64,000 nt of DNA, taken from NCBI RefSeq assembly GCF_014773435.2, contig NZ_JACXAG020000007.1, positions 62,001 through 126,000 of the forward strand. The letters run 5' to 3'. Shown here piece after piece: positions 36,321-44,542 of this stretch. Numbering within the stretch: position 1 is the first letter of the stretch; the number at the start of each line of letters is the position of its first letter. The position numbers and the translations under genes were made by a program. The notes under the pieces are model-generated. The model was not told the origin of the DNA. It saw only the letters and a program-made list of their open reading frames with translations, and made no database searches. Source of the stretch: Polycladospora coralii. GTDB taxonomy: Bacteria > Bacillota > Bacilli > Thermoactinomycetales > Thermoactinomycetaceae.

Positions 36321-38471
36321 ATGATGGATCAAAAATCGATAAAAAAACATATTGCTGATGAACTCTCCATTTCTTTTAAACAGGTAGATGCGAGTATTTC
36401 ACTCATAGAGGAAGGGAATACGATCCCTTTTATTGCACGATACCGAAAAGAAAGAACGGGTGAGTTAGATGAGGAACAACTTAGAACGATAGAGGATCGC
36501 TATCATTATATGAGGCAATTGAATCAACGCAAGGATGAAGTGCTACGTAAAATTGAAGAACTGGGTCAGTTGACTGATGAGCTACGAGGGAAGATTGAAG
36601 GAGCTATCAAGTTACAAGATGTAGAAGATCTCTATCTACCCTATCGACCGAAACGGAAAACCCGTGCTTCTATTGCGAAAGAGCAAGGGCTCATGATGCT
36701 TGCTGAAAAGATACGCACGACTGAAGATCCACATGTAATAGATGAAGAAGCAGCTGCATTCCTGCAACCTGAAAAAGGGATTGAGTCGGTTGAAGATGCG
36801 ATTAAAGGCGCAATGGACATTTTAGCAGAAGAATTAGCTGAAGATGCAGACATCCGTAAGTGGGTACGGTTCTATACGTGGGAGAATGGATGTTTGGTTT
36901 CAAAAACAAAAGATCCTGAAGCGCGTTCGGTTTATGAGATGTACTACGACTATAGTGAGCCGGTAAAAAAAATGCCATCGCATCGCGTACTGGCCGTAAA
37001 TCGGGGTTCCAAAGAGGACATACTTAAGGTGAAGGTTGAAGTAGAGGAAGAGATGATTTTGAAGCGGCTGAGTAACTGGTTCCCTACTGAACCCCATCGA
37101 TACACGCAGCTCATCATTCAAGATAGTTATAAACGGTTAATTTCACCTTCAATCGAAAGAGAAGTATTAGCAAGACTCACAGAAGAAGCAGAAAAGCAAG
37201 CGATACATATTTTCTCAGAAAATTTACGGCAGCTTCTATTGCAACCGCCAGTGCAAGGGAAGATGGTTCTGGGTCTCGATCCAGCTTATCGTACGGGATG
37301 TAAATTCGCAGTGGTAGATGACACAGGCAAAATGTTGGAAGTGGGTGTGATCTACCCTACTCCTCCACAGAGCCGAGTTAAAGAAGCGAAAGAAGCGATT
37401 TTAACCTTAATTGATCGTTATCCGATTGAAATCGTTGCAATTGGAAATGGTACAGCATCACGTGAAACCGAATCATTTGTTGCTGAAGTGATGAAAGAAA
37501 GTAAACGTCAATTATACTATCTCATTGTAAATGAAGCGGGCGCTAGTGTATATTCTGCTTCTAAACTTGCAAAAGAAGAATTTCCTGATTTAGATGCTGC
37601 GCGTCGCAGTGCGATTTCGATTGCCAGACGTTTGCAAGATCCGCTTGCTGAATTAGTGAAGATTGATCCGAAGTCGGTCGGTGTAGGACAATATCAACAT
37701 GATGTCGCTCAAAAACAATTAGGTGAGAGTTTGACGCAAGTGGTTGAATCTGCTGTAAACTTTGTGGGTGTAAATGTAAACACAGCTTCAACTGCACTGC
37801 TACAGTACGTGTCCGGAATAAGTAGTTCTGTTGCTAAAAACATTGTAAAGAAACGAGATGAATTGGGACATTTTCAATCACGAGGTCAATTAAAAGAAGT
37901 ACCGAGACTAGGTGCTAAAACATATGAACAGAGTATTGGTTTCCTACGTGTTTTTAACGGAGAAAATGAGCTAGACAAGACACCGATTCATCCAGAATCT
38001 TATGCAATCGTTGAACAGCTATTGGACAGCATAGGGCTTACTCCGACTGAAATTACTTCTGATGCAGGTAAGCATAAGCTGAATCAGCTTGACATAAAGC
38101 ATACCGCTCAAGAAATCGGGTGTGGAGAACCTACTTTAAAAGATATCGTGGAAGCGCTGTTGCGTCCAGGTCGCGATCCACGTGAATCCTTGCCGGCCCC
38201 ACTGCTACGTTCAGATGTCTTACAGCTGGAAGATCTAAAAGAAGGTATGCAACTACAAGGAACTGTGCGAAACGTAGTGGATTTTGGTGCATTTATTGAT
38301 ATTGGTTTGAAAAATGATGGTCTTGTACATATTTCCAAAATGAGTGAACGATTTGTTAAACACCCTATGAATATTGTATCTGTTGGCGATATTGTGGATG
38401 TATGGGTCTTAAGTGTTGATACAGATCGAGAACGCGTGGGACTCAGCATGTTGTCAACAGAACGCGAGTGA
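36321..38471 (+). CDS. tex: Tex-family RNA-binding transcription accessory protein
   Basis: About 716 aa. Tex N-terminal helical domain (residues 1-190), YqgF-like RNase-H fold (about 320-460: LGLDPAYRTGCKFAVVD), helix-hairpin-helix region (STALLQYVSGISSSVAKNIV) and a C-terminal S1 domain (LQGTVRNVVDFGAFIDIGLKNDGLVHIS). Homologues interact with RNAP and nucleic acids; the exact role is not settled. Equivalent to ydcI after sigB in Bacillus. ATG 36321 has AGTAGGTGAG upstream; GTG 36312 is part of that site. Confidence 0.94.
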   Translation: MMDQKSIKKHIADELSISFKQVDASISLIEEGNTIPFIARYRKERTGELDEEQLRTIEDRYHYMRQLNQRKDEVLRKIEELGQLTDELRGKIEGAIKLQDVEDLYLPYRPKRKTRASIAKEQGLMMLAEKIRTTEDPHVIDEEAAAFLQPEKGIESVEDAIKGAMDILAEELAEDADIRKWVRFYTWENGCLVSKTKDPEARSVYEMYYDYSEPVKKMPSHRVLAVNRGSKEDILKVKVEVEEEMILKRLSNWFPTEPHRYTQLIIQDSYKRLISPSIEREVLARLTEEAEKQAIHIFSENLRQLLLQPPVQGKMVLGLDPAYRTGCKFAVVDDTGKMLEVGVIYPTPPQSRVKEAKEAILTLIDRYPIEIVAIGNGTASRETESFVAEVMKESKRQLYYLIVNEAGASVYSASKLAKEEFPDLDAARRSAISIARRLQDPLAELVKIDPKSVGVGQYQHDVAQKQLGESLTQVVESAVNFVGVNVNTASTALLQYVSGISSSVAKNIVKKRDELGHFQSRGQLKEVPRLGAKTYEQSIGFLRVFNGENELDKTPIHPESYAIVEQLLDSIGLTPTEITSDAGKHKLNQLDIKHTAQEIGCGEPTLKDIVEALLRPGRDPRESLPAPLLRSDVLQLEDLKEGMQLQGTVRNVVDFGAFIDIGLKNDGLVHISKMSERFVKHPMNIVSVGDIVDVWVLSVDTDRERVGLSMLSTERE

Positions 38472-38494
38472 GGGATCGTAGATCAATACACTTG

Positions 38495-38608
38495 TCATGA
38501 GAGATGTTTATCTTGATAATTAAACCAGCAGGCATTTAGAAAGCGAATTTGTTTCCTATCTTTGTATTGAAAAGCTCTTTGAAGTTGTTTAAGCATCCAG
38601 ATGGGCAT
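38495..38608 (-). CDS. cmpA: Cortex morphogenetic protein CmpA, 37 aa
   Basis: A 37-codon gene on the minus strand: begins MPIWMLKQLQRAFQYKDRK and ends NACWFNYQDKHLS. The pattern matches B. subtilis CmpA (start M-P-x-W, KQ-QRAF, QI-LN-CW, KH-S). AGGAGG lies 8 nt before the ATG. CmpA is made in the mother cell and acts with ClpXP in quality control of spore coat/cortex (SpoIVA). Its presence downstream of tex is the same as in Bacillus and strongly supports endospore formation. Confidence 0.9.
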   Translation of the reverse strand: MPIWMLKQLQRAFQYKDRKQIRFLNACWFNYQDKHLS

Positions 38609-38678
38609 ATGATTTCCTCCTATTGAATTTCGATTATCATATGCTTATGTACCATATCGTGTGAAAGGGGAAGTGAAC

Positions 38679-39242
38679 ATGAGGCTAGAAAAATGGTATG
38701 AAAAAGGGAACACCTACGAACAATATGTAGCGGATATGAAAGTGAACCAAGCAGGCCTACTCAACGTTTATGAGCAGGTTACGATAGAACCTGGTGATCA
38801 GTTGTTCTTTTCCCAGTTAAAAGAACAACAGTTACGTGTCGTTTGTTTAACGGCTGATTGGTGTGGGGATGCCATGTTATGCCTTCCAATTATGAAACGT
38901 ATTGCTGAAGTGGCTTCTTTTGAGATTCGTACCTTAATTCGTGATGAAAATCTCGAACTGATGGATCAATATTTAACCAATGGTAAATCTAGATCGATTC
39001 CCATTTTTATTTTCATAAACCATGCGGGTGAAGAAGTAGGTGTTTGGGGACCACGCGCGGCGGAAGTGCAAGCCTGGATTGATGACATGCGTACAACGCT
39101 TCCTCAATCTGATCATCCAGATTATGAATCGAAGCAAAAAGAAATGTATCGTGCGTTTAAACATAAAATTACCCATGATCCAGCAATTTGGCAGGATGTA
39201 ATAAGTAGTATCCGTTCCAGTATGACATCGTGGAATCTTTAA
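38679..39242 (+). CDS. Thioredoxin-like protein (Thioredoxin_9 type)
   Basis: 187 aa. Thioredoxin-like fold centred on VVCLTADWCGDAMLCLPIMKRIAE and a second part with KSRSIPIFIFINHAGEEVGVWGPR (cis-Pro). The active-site Cys of the usual WCxxC is present in WCGDA, but the second Cys is displaced (C-x5-C). Homologues in Bacilli share WCGDA. Cytosolic, no signal peptide. Function unknown. ATG 38679 with AAGGGGAAG upstream; GTG 38661 lies before the ribosome site. Confidence 0.82.
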   Translation: MRLEKWYEKGNTYEQYVADMKVNQAGLLNVYEQVTIEPGDQLFFSQLKEQQLRVVCLTADWCGDAMLCLPIMKRIAEVASFEIRTLIRDENLELMDQYLTNGKSRSIPIFIFINHAGEEVGVWGPRAAEVQAWIDDMRTTLPQSDHPDYESKQKEMYRAFKHKITHDPAIWQDVISSIRSSMTSWNL

Positions 39243-39245
39243 ACG

Positions 39246-39291
39246 TATGCAGTGATAGAGGAGCATGATTCCCCTATCATTGCATTTTTTA
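39246..39291 (+). terminator. Intrinsic terminator after the thioredoxin-like gene
   Basis: GCAGTGATAGAGG / CCCCTATCATTGC stem followed by six T. Confidence 0.88.
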
Positions 39292-39364
39292 CATAGCATG
39301 ATAGAATGATTTTATATCCTGACTTAAAATGAGTTGAATTCAGTTGGATAAGAGAGGGTAAATC

Positions 39365-39679
39365 ATGGGACCATATAGTATTGACATAAATGACTACCAA
39401 AGTATTATGAAATTTTTCACGGCATTGGGAGACCCCATACGTCTTCAAATTGTCTATATATTAGGGGATAGAGGGAAATTAAATGTAAGTGAGATTGCAA
39501 AGGAATTTGAAATTAGTAGACCTTCTATCTCTCATCACCTAAAAATTTTAAGAGACGCACAAATCCTCGAAAGTAAGAAAATGGGGCAAGAAGTCTTTTA
39601 TTGGCTAGCTCGCGATATTGTTGCATCAAACTTGCAACTCCTTGCCGATACGATTCGAGAAATGAATTGCAGTTCCTAA
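39365..39679 (+). CDS. ArsR-family transcription regulator
   Basis: 104 aa, single winged helix: FFTALGDPIRLQIVYILGDRGKLNVSEIAKEFEISRPSISHHLKILRDAQILESKKMGQEVFYWL. Only one Cys (MNCSS near the C-terminus), and no DxH or CxC metal site, so the inducer is unknown. Stands alone between terminators. GAGAGGG ribosome site before ATG. Confidence 0.88.
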   Translation: MGPYSIDINDYQSIMKFFTALGDPIRLQIVYILGDRGKLNVSEIAKEFEISRPSISHHLKILRDAQILESKKMGQEVFYWLARDIVASNLQLLADTIREMNCSS

Positions 39680-39788
39680 ATTCTTGTGAGCACCTTAAAT
39701 AGATAGATATAAACTTATCTATTTAAGTTGCTATGTATGAGATAAAGCCTAATTGGTAAAGCATAAAAAGGGAAAGGGAGGTGCTGTA

Positions 39789-40112
39789 GTGGCAAAGAAA
39801 ACTTACTATGTTGCACTAGATATGGGATCACCCATGGGGCAAATACGTGAATCCTTAAATGAAAATGATGCCGTTTACGACTTTGAAATTGAAGCGACTG
39901 AAAAAGAGATCAATCAACTGGAAACGTTGTTTACAGAAGCCGAAGATATGGACTTTCAAACATTTGTTAAAGCCAATACGCCTTATCTTGATAATGAAAG
40001 TGAGGAAAATCGGGTAGAAGATGAAAAAATAAGAGAGATTTATCAATTGATTTACCAGTTAGGAACAGACAAGACGAAAACAGCTATGCATAGAAGTAAA
40101 ATCATCCATTAA
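39789..40112 (+). CDS. Conserved-looking hypothetical protein, 107 aa
   Basis: Starts at GTG 39789 with a near-perfect AAAGGGAGGTG 5-8 nt upstream. Sequence begins MAKKTYYVALDMGSPMGQIR; the middle (YDFEIEATEKEINQLETLFTEAEDMD) is helical and acidic. I recall similar small Bacilli proteins with FEIEATEEEI but no function. No membrane segment or signal. Monocistronic with a hairpin after it. Confidence 0.72.
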   Translation: MAKKTYYVALDMGSPMGQIRESLNENDAVYDFEIEATEKEINQLETLFTEAEDMDFQTFVKANTPYLDNESEENRVEDEKIREIYQLIYQLGTDKTKTAMHRSKIIH

Positions 40113-40116
40113 TCTT

Positions 40117-40160
40117 TAATCAGATGGAGTTTTATGTCCATCTGATTAAATTTGTATTTT
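40117..40160 (+). terminator. Terminator-like hairpin
   Basis: TTTAATCAGATGGA / TCCATCTGATTAAA, 14-bp perfect stem with 8-nt loop, followed by TTTGTATTTTATTTTG. Strong stem, moderate U-tract; it may work in both directions. Confidence 0.75.
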
Positions 40161-40297
40161 ATTTTGTTAACTGAACATTTCGGCATATCGAAGAGGGATA
40201 GGAATATTTTTTATTAAGCTACAAATCTTGAACATAAATCAGGAAAAGAATATACTGGATTAAAATGATATTTTTTTAATTTGGAGGGAGAAACAGC

Positions 40298-41002
40298 GTG
40301 GAACAACCTAATTTTCCAAATACGAATGCAGGGTCTAGAGCCGCTATTCAGCAGAGTATGATGCAACGGGTATTCTTATGGATGTTTGCAGGGTTGTCGA
40401 TGACAGCGATTATCGCCGTGGTCCTTAATTCGACACAAGATGTACCTAAAATGTTAATGGAAAGCCCAGGTCTTTTCTGGGGAGTCATTATTGCAGAGTT
40501 GGCCGTGGTTTTTGGTCTATCTTTCTTGATTAATCGCTTGTCCGTTTTTGCAGCAACTTTTGGCTTCTTTTTATATGCCGCTTTAAACGGAATTACCTTT
40601 ACGCTTATTTTAGCTAGATTTGAGTTAGGTACCATCGGGGCGGCCTTCTTTATTGCAGCAGGTATGTTTGGGATTTTTGCTGTATTTGGTTATGTAACCA
40701 AAATTGATCTGTCTAAAATTGGCTCGATCGCACTTATGGTGTTACTGGGATTAATCATTGCATCCATTGTAAACTTCTTCTTCATTTCATATGAACCGAT
40801 GAACTTGATTATTTCCTATGCGCTCGTAGTTTTGATAAGTATTATTACCGCGTGGGATATTCAAAAGATTAAATCGTATGGTGCAGAAGCACAAACAGAA
40901 GAACAAGCTGCGAAGTTTGCGATTTTCGGTGCGTTAATGTTGTACTTAGACTTTATCATCTTGTTTAAAAACATTCTTTATATCTTAAATAGTGATGATT
41001 AA
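40298..41002 (+). CDS. Bax inhibitor-1 family membrane protein (YetJ/YccA-like)
   Basis: 234 aa, seven membrane helices. Family hallmarks: LINRLSVFAATFGFFLYAALNGITF and, near the end, ISIITAWDIQKIKSY with the acidic residue of the pH-sensitive calcium-leak gate and ALMLYLDFIILFKNILYIL. B. subtilis YetJ is a pH-dependent Ca2+ leak channel of this family. GTG start with TTGGAGGGAG upstream. Cytoplasmic membrane. Confidence 0.9.
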   Translation: MEQPNFPNTNAGSRAAIQQSMMQRVFLWMFAGLSMTAIIAVVLNSTQDVPKMLMESPGLFWGVIIAELAVVFGLSFLINRLSVFAATFGFFLYAALNGITFTLILARFELGTIGAAFFIAAGMFGIFAVFGYVTKIDLSKIGSIALMVLLGLIIASIVNFFFISYEPMNLIISYALVVLISIITAWDIQKIKSYGAEAQTEEQAAKFAIFGALMLYLDFIILFKNILYILNSDD

Positions 41003-41055
41003 TAACCGGAATCTCTCATTGAAAAATGGGGGATTTATTTTTTTGAAAAAATCGC

Positions 41056-41157
41056 TTGACCTTATTTATAAGATGTGTTAAATTAATTTATGTCGCCAGC
41101 GCGACAAGATAAATTTTAAATAAAACGCTTGCTATTAAAGATTAAATGTGTTAGATT
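41056..41157 (+). promoter_or_regulatory. Tandem promoters of the tRNA cluster
   Basis: Promoter 1: TTGACC (41056-41061), 17-nt spacer, TAAATT (41079-41084). Promoter 2: TTGCTA (41129-41134), 17-nt spacer, TAGATT (41152-41157). Both end their spacer with ATGTGT, so one may derive from the other. A TGTCGC-CAGC-GCGACA hairpin (41091-41106) lies between them. Confidence 0.75.
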
Positions 41158-41180
41158 AGTAAGAGTTCATTAATAAATGA

Positions 41181-41255
41181 TCCTCAGTAGCTCAACGGTA
41201 GAGCGTCCGGCTGTTAACCGGCAGGTTGCAGGTTCGAGTCCTGCCTGAGGAGCCA
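41181..41255 (+). tRNA. tRNA-Asn (GTT)
   Basis: Acceptor TCCTCAG/CTGAGGA, D-loop AGCTCAACGGTAGAG, anticodon GTT in CTGTTAACC, T-arm GGTTCGAGTCC, encoded CCA. Confidence 0.97.
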
Positions 41256-41259
41256 TTAC

Positions 41260-41351
41260 GGAGAGGTACTCAAGAGGCCGAAGAGGATGGTTTGCTAAAC
41301 CATTAGGGGGCTTATAGCCTCGCGAGGGTTCGAATCCCTCTCTCTCCGCCA
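41260..41351 (+). tRNA. tRNA-Ser (GCT)
   Basis: Long variable arm (class II), anticodon GCT in TTTGCTAAA, acceptor GGAGAGG/TCTCTCC, T-arm GGTTCGAATCC, encoded CCA. Confidence 0.97.
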
Positions 41352-41365
41352 TAGAGGAAGTTATT

Positions 41366-41442
41366 GGCCCGTTGGTGAAGCGGTTCAACACACCAGCCTT
41401 TCACGCTGGCATGCAGGGGTTCGAATCCCCTACGGGTCACCA
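41366..41442 (+). tRNA. tRNA-Glu (TTC)
   Basis: Acceptor GGCCCGT/ACGGGTC, anticodon TTC in CTTTCAC, T-arm GGTTCGAATCC, encoded CCA. Confidence 0.97.
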
Positions 41443-41447
41443 TTTTT

Positions 41448-41523
41448 GGACGATTAGCTCAGCTGGGAGAGCACCTGCCTTACAAGCAGGGGGTCGGCGG
41501 TTCGATCCCGTCATCGTCCACCA
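41448..41523 (+). tRNA. tRNA-Val (TAC)
   Basis: Acceptor GGACGAT/ATCGTCC, anticodon TAC in CTTACAA, T-arm GGTTCGATCCC, encoded CCA. Confidence 0.97.
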
Positions 41524-41535
41524 GTATTACCATGT

Positions 41536-41612
41536 GGAGCTGTGGTGTAGAGGCCTAACATGCCTGCCTGTCACGCAGGAGATCGCGGGTTCGAATCCCG
41601 TCAGCTCCGCCA
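41536..41612 (+). tRNA. tRNA-Asp (GTC)
   Basis: Acceptor GGAGCTG/CAGCTCC, anticodon GTC in CTGTCAC, T-arm GGTTCGAATCC, encoded CCA. Confidence 0.97.
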
Positions 41613-41621
41613 TTCAACTTT

Positions 41622-41698
41622 GGCGACCGTGGCGAAGTGGTTAACGCACCGGATTGTGGCTCCGGCATTCGAGGGTTCGATTCCCTTCGGTCGCCCCA
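41622..41698 (+). tRNA. tRNA-His (GTG)
   Basis: Anticodon GTG in TTGTGGC. The first G is the extra G(-1) that pairs with C73, diagnostic of tRNA-His. Encoded CCA. Confidence 0.97.
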
Positions 41699-41707
41699 TT
41701 TTATTGT

Positions 41708-41782
41708 TGGGGTGTAGCCAAGCGGTAAGGCAACGGACTTTGACTCCGTCATGCGTAGGTTCGATCCCTACCGCCCCAGCCA
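41708..41782 (+). tRNA. tRNA-Gln (TTG)
   Basis: Acceptor TGGGGTG/CGCCCCA, anticodon TTG in CTTTGAC, T-arm GGTTCGATCCC, encoded CCA. Confidence 0.97.
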
Positions 41783-41798
41783 TCTAAACATTTTGTCT

Positions 41799-41874
41799 GG
41801 GCCATTAGCTCAGTTGGTAGAGCACCTGACTTTTAATCAGGTTGTCGAAGGTTCGAATCCTTCATGGCTCACCA
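41799..41874 (+). tRNA. tRNA-Lys (TTT)
   Basis: Acceptor GGGCCAT/ATGGCTC (one G-U), anticodon TTT in CTTTTAA, T-arm GGTTCGAATCC, encoded CCA. Confidence 0.97.
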
Positions 41875-41885
41875 TTTTATTACAC

Positions 41886-41914
41886 TTGACAAAATGAGAT
41901 GGATATGATAAGAT
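41886..41914 (+). promoter_or_regulatory. Internal promoter for the last three tRNA genes
   Basis: TTGACA (41886-41891), 17-nt spacer, TAAGAT (41909-41914), just after tRNA-Lys. A CATCACTGCGACAGCGTGAT inverted repeat follows. The Leu-Leu-Gly group can therefore be transcribed separately. Confidence 0.82.
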
Positions 41915-41955
41915 GTAAAACATCACTGCGACAGCGTGATCCAAATTTAAAACAT

Positions 41956-42039
41956 GCGGGTGTGGCGGAATTGGCAGACGCACTAGATTTAGGTTCTAGC
42001 GCCTTTGGCGTGGGGGTTCAAGTCCCTCCACCCGCACCA
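41956..42039 (+). tRNA. tRNA-Leu (TAG)
   Basis: Class II variable arm, anticodon TAG in TTTAGGT, acceptor GCGGGTG/CACCCGC, T-arm GGTTCAAGTCC, encoded CCA. Confidence 0.97.
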
Positions 42040-42056
42040 TGTTTATGAAAAAGCGA

Positions 42057-42142
42057 GCGGTCGTGGTGGAATCGGCAGACACGCTATCTTGAGGGGGTAG
42101 TGGCCTCTGGCCGTGCGAGTTCGAGTCTCGCCGACCGCACCA
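42057..42142 (+). tRNA. tRNA-Leu (GAG)
   Basis: Class II variable arm, anticodon GAG in TTGAGGG, acceptor GCGGTCG/CGACCGC, T-arm AGTTCGAGTCT, encoded CCA. Confidence 0.96.
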
Positions 42143-42158
42143 TATCTGATTATAATAC

Positions 42159-42232
42159 GCGGGTGTAGTTCAGTGGTAGAACATCGGCCTTCCAAGCCGT
42201 TTGCGAGGGTTCGATTCCCTTCACCCGCTCCA
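42159..42232 (+). tRNA. tRNA-Gly (TCC)
   Basis: Acceptor GCGGGTG/CACCCGC, anticodon TCC in CTTCCAA, T-arm GGTTCGATTCC, encoded CCA with discriminator T. Confidence 0.97.
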
Positions 42233-42243
42233 AATATTTTCAC

Positions 42244-42278
42244 AAAGCGATGCCAGCTAAAATTGGCATCGCTTTTTC
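42244..42278 (+). terminator. Intrinsic terminator of the tRNA cluster
   Basis: AAAGCGATGCCA / TGGCATCGCTTT, 12-bp stem with 8-nt loop, ending in TTTTT. Confidence 0.92.
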
Positions 42279-42332
42279 GTGATCTTTTGCGTGTTAGCTG
42301 ATAGAAGTTCACTAGAGGAGATGAGGATATCC

Positions 42333-43331
42333 ATGCAGGATGAATTTGAATTGATCCAATCCCTACTATCTGAGCGTGTAGATGTAGAGGGGTCTCATAC
42401 CATCGAAGTAGATGCTGGGGATGACGCAGCTGTTTTTTTACCTAGCCCATCACTTTCTATCGTAACAGCTTGTGATACGATGGTAGAAAATGTACACTTT
42501 ACAAAAGAGACCATGCGCCCCTTTGATATCGGATGGAAGCTACTTGCATCAAATTTGAGCGATTTGGCGGCCATGGGTGGAGTCGGAAAATATATACTTC
42601 TCTCCATTGCGATTCCACCTACTTGGAGTGAAACAGAGATGATAGGTATTTACGCAGGGATAAATGATTTAGCTCGGAAAGAACAGGTTAGACTGATTGG
42701 TGGAGATACGGTCTCTACCAGTGGAGAGCTTATCCTTACTTTAACGATACTGGGTGAAATCCCACCGGGTAAGGCTTTATTACGCTCCTCAGCAATGCCA
42801 GGTGATCTTGTTTTTGTAACTGGCCATTTAGGAGATGCGGCTGCTGGACTACATATTTTGCTTTCTCAATCTGAAACTTACCAAGCCGCATTTCCGGTGC
42901 TGGTGGAAGCACATAAGCGTCCTCGTGCTCAGCTTCAAATCGGTGAATGGCTCCTTCATTCGGGCTATCGACCAGCGTGTGATGATGTTAGTGATGGATT
43001 AGCTAGAGAAGCTTATGAAATAGCGGAAGCAAGCCACGTGAAGCTGGTGATACAACCGGAATGGATCCCTATTTCCACTGCTTGTCAGACTTATGCCAGT
43101 CGCATTCAGTATAATCCGATTGAATGGGCTTTAAATGGTGGAGAAGATTATCAGCTGTTAGGAACCATTTCACCAGCGGGTTGGAAAGAGCTACAACAGA
43201 AAGCGATAGCATGTGGATGGAAAGTAACACAAATTGGATATGTTGAACCAGGGACTGGCACTGTAGAGATGGAAGTGAGTGGAAAACGAAGGGAATTACA
43301 AACCAAAGGGTATAACCATTTTGCAAAATAG
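42333..43331 (+). CDS. thiL: Thiamine-monophosphate kinase
   Basis: 332 aa, PurM/AIRS-like fold. Phosphorylates thiamine-P to the pyrophosphate cofactor. Motifs: DAGDDAAVF (Mg/ATP), DTMVENVHF, LASNLSDLAAMGG, LIGGDT and the later CDDVSDGLAREAYEIA and LNGGEDYQLL. ATG 42333 follows GAGGAGATGAGGA and matches the family start (QDEFELIQSL). First gene of the cluster thiL-tsaE-tsaB-rimI-tsaD, as in Bacillus ydiA-E. Confidence 0.95.
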   Translation: MQDEFELIQSLLSERVDVEGSHTIEVDAGDDAAVFLPSPSLSIVTACDTMVENVHFTKETMRPFDIGWKLLASNLSDLAAMGGVGKYILLSIAIPPTWSETEMIGIYAGINDLARKEQVRLIGGDTVSTSGELILTLTILGEIPPGKALLRSSAMPGDLVFVTGHLGDAAAGLHILLSQSETYQAAFPVLVEAHKRPRAQLQIGEWLLHSGYRPACDDVSDGLAREAYEIAEASHVKLVIQPEWIPISTACQTYASRIQYNPIEWALNGGEDYQLLGTISPAGWKELQQKAIACGWKVTQIGYVEPGTGTVEMEVSGKRRELQTKGYNHFAK

Positions 43332-43340
43332 GTGATTGCG

Positions 43341-43802
43341 ATGCAAACATATGTAACGATTGAATTACGCAATGAACAAGAAACAATCGATTTAGGAAAA
43401 AAATTGGCCAAACAATTAAAACAGCAGGACGTAATCGCTTTAGAAGGAGATTTAGGTGCTGGAAAAACGACTTTGACAAAATCGATTGCAAGAGAATTAG
43501 GTATTTTAGAGGAAGTAGACAGCCCCACCTTTACGATCGTCAAAGAATATAGAGGTAAACTTCCCTTTTATCATATGGATGTATATCGATTATCAGGGCC
43601 TGAAGCAGAAATCGATTTGGAAGAATATTTTTATGGAAATGGCATCTGTATCGTTGAATGGGCTTCGCGTATTGAGGAAATCCTACCTCCACATACAGTT
43701 TGGATTGAACTAAAGGTTGAACCGAGTGGAACAAGAAGACTTTCAATAAGAGGAAATTTGACTCGTGCTCGAGAAATAGGTGAAGGGTTGGGAGTAAGGT
43801 GA
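43341..43802 (+). CDS. tsaE: tRNA t6A biosynthesis ATPase TsaE
   Basis: About 153 aa. Walker A EGDLGAGKTTLTKSIARELG, the DSPTFTIVKEY switch region and HMDVYRLSG. It helps TsaBD make N6-threonylcarbamoyladenosine at position 37 of ANN-decoding tRNAs. ATG 43341 follows AGGTGA; GTG 43332 is part of that site. Its stop overlaps the tsaB start by 4 nt. Confidence 0.94.
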   Translation: MQTYVTIELRNEQETIDLGKKLAKQLKQQDVIALEGDLGAGKTTLTKSIARELGILEEVDSPTFTIVKEYRGKLPFYHMDVYRLSGPEAEIDLEEYFYGNGICIVEWASRIEEILPPHTVWIELKVEPSGTRRLSIRGNLTRAREIGEGLGVR

Positions 43803-44542
43803 AGTTATTAGCGATGGATACCTCTACACTCGTGATGAGTGTCGCAGTGTTAGATGTTAAAGAGCAGAAAGTACTTGGAGAAGTGACCACCAATCTACAT
43901 AAAAATCATTCGATTCGCTTAATGCCTACTATTGATCAATTGCTTCAGGATCTTGATCTAACCATACAAGAAATTGCGTTACTCGCTGTTACCTCAGGAC
44001 CAGGGTCATATACAGGACTGCGAATTGGGATAACAACAGCAAAAACAATGGCTTGGGCGCGTAACATTCCTTTATATAGTGTATCAAGCTTATCGGTGCT
44101 TGCTAGGAATGCTGTGCATTTTAAAGGTGTAATTGTTCCAATCTTTGATGCACGGAGAGAACGAGCCTATACAGGAGCTTATCGCTTTCACAATCGTGAA
44201 TTAAAAGCGGTTCTCCCAGAGCAAGTAGTTGGAGTGGACGCCTGGTTATCTCAATTAAAAGAACTGGATGAACCGATTCTTTTCCTAGGGGATGATGTCG
44301 TGCGATTTCGTAGTAAAATCGAGCAGACATTAGGAGATCAAGCCATTTGGGGTAGCTCCTACGAAAACATACCGCGTGCTAGTGTGCTTGGTGAGTGTGC
44401 ATATCGACGTTGGCTTAATCATCAACCTGCTGAACGCATTAACTTCGCCCCTAATTATCTTCAGGTTACAGAAGCAGAGGCAAACTGGCTGAAAAAGCAG
44501 AAGAACGGAGAAAATAGAGATGAGTCGGCGATCGAAAGATAA
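43799..44542 (+). CDS. tsaB: tRNA t6A biosynthesis protein TsaB
   Basis: 247 aa, ASKHA-fold paralogue of TsaD without the metal site. MKLLAMDTSTLVMSVAVLD start, TSGPGSYTGLRIGITTAKTMAWA, and VPIFDARRERAYTGAY. It forms the core heterodimer with TsaD. GTG start overlaps tsaE, and its end overlaps rimI by 23 nt: strongly coupled. Confidence 0.94.
   Translation: MKLLAMDTSTLVMSVAVLDVKEQKVLGEVTTNLHKNHSIRLMPTIDQLLQDLDLTIQEIALLAVTSGPGSYTGLRIGITTAKTMAWARNIPLYSVSSLSVLARNAVHFKGVIVPIFDARRERAYTGAYRFHNRELKAVLPEQVVGVDAWLSQLKELDEPILFLGDDVVRFRSKIEQTLGDQAIWGSSYENIPRASVLGECAYRRWLNHQPAERINFAPNYLQVTEAEANWLKKQKNGENRDESAIER

Noticed and set aside
41170-42312. Several open frames over the tRNA genes on both strands
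   Set aside because: All lie across eleven well-formed tRNA genes.
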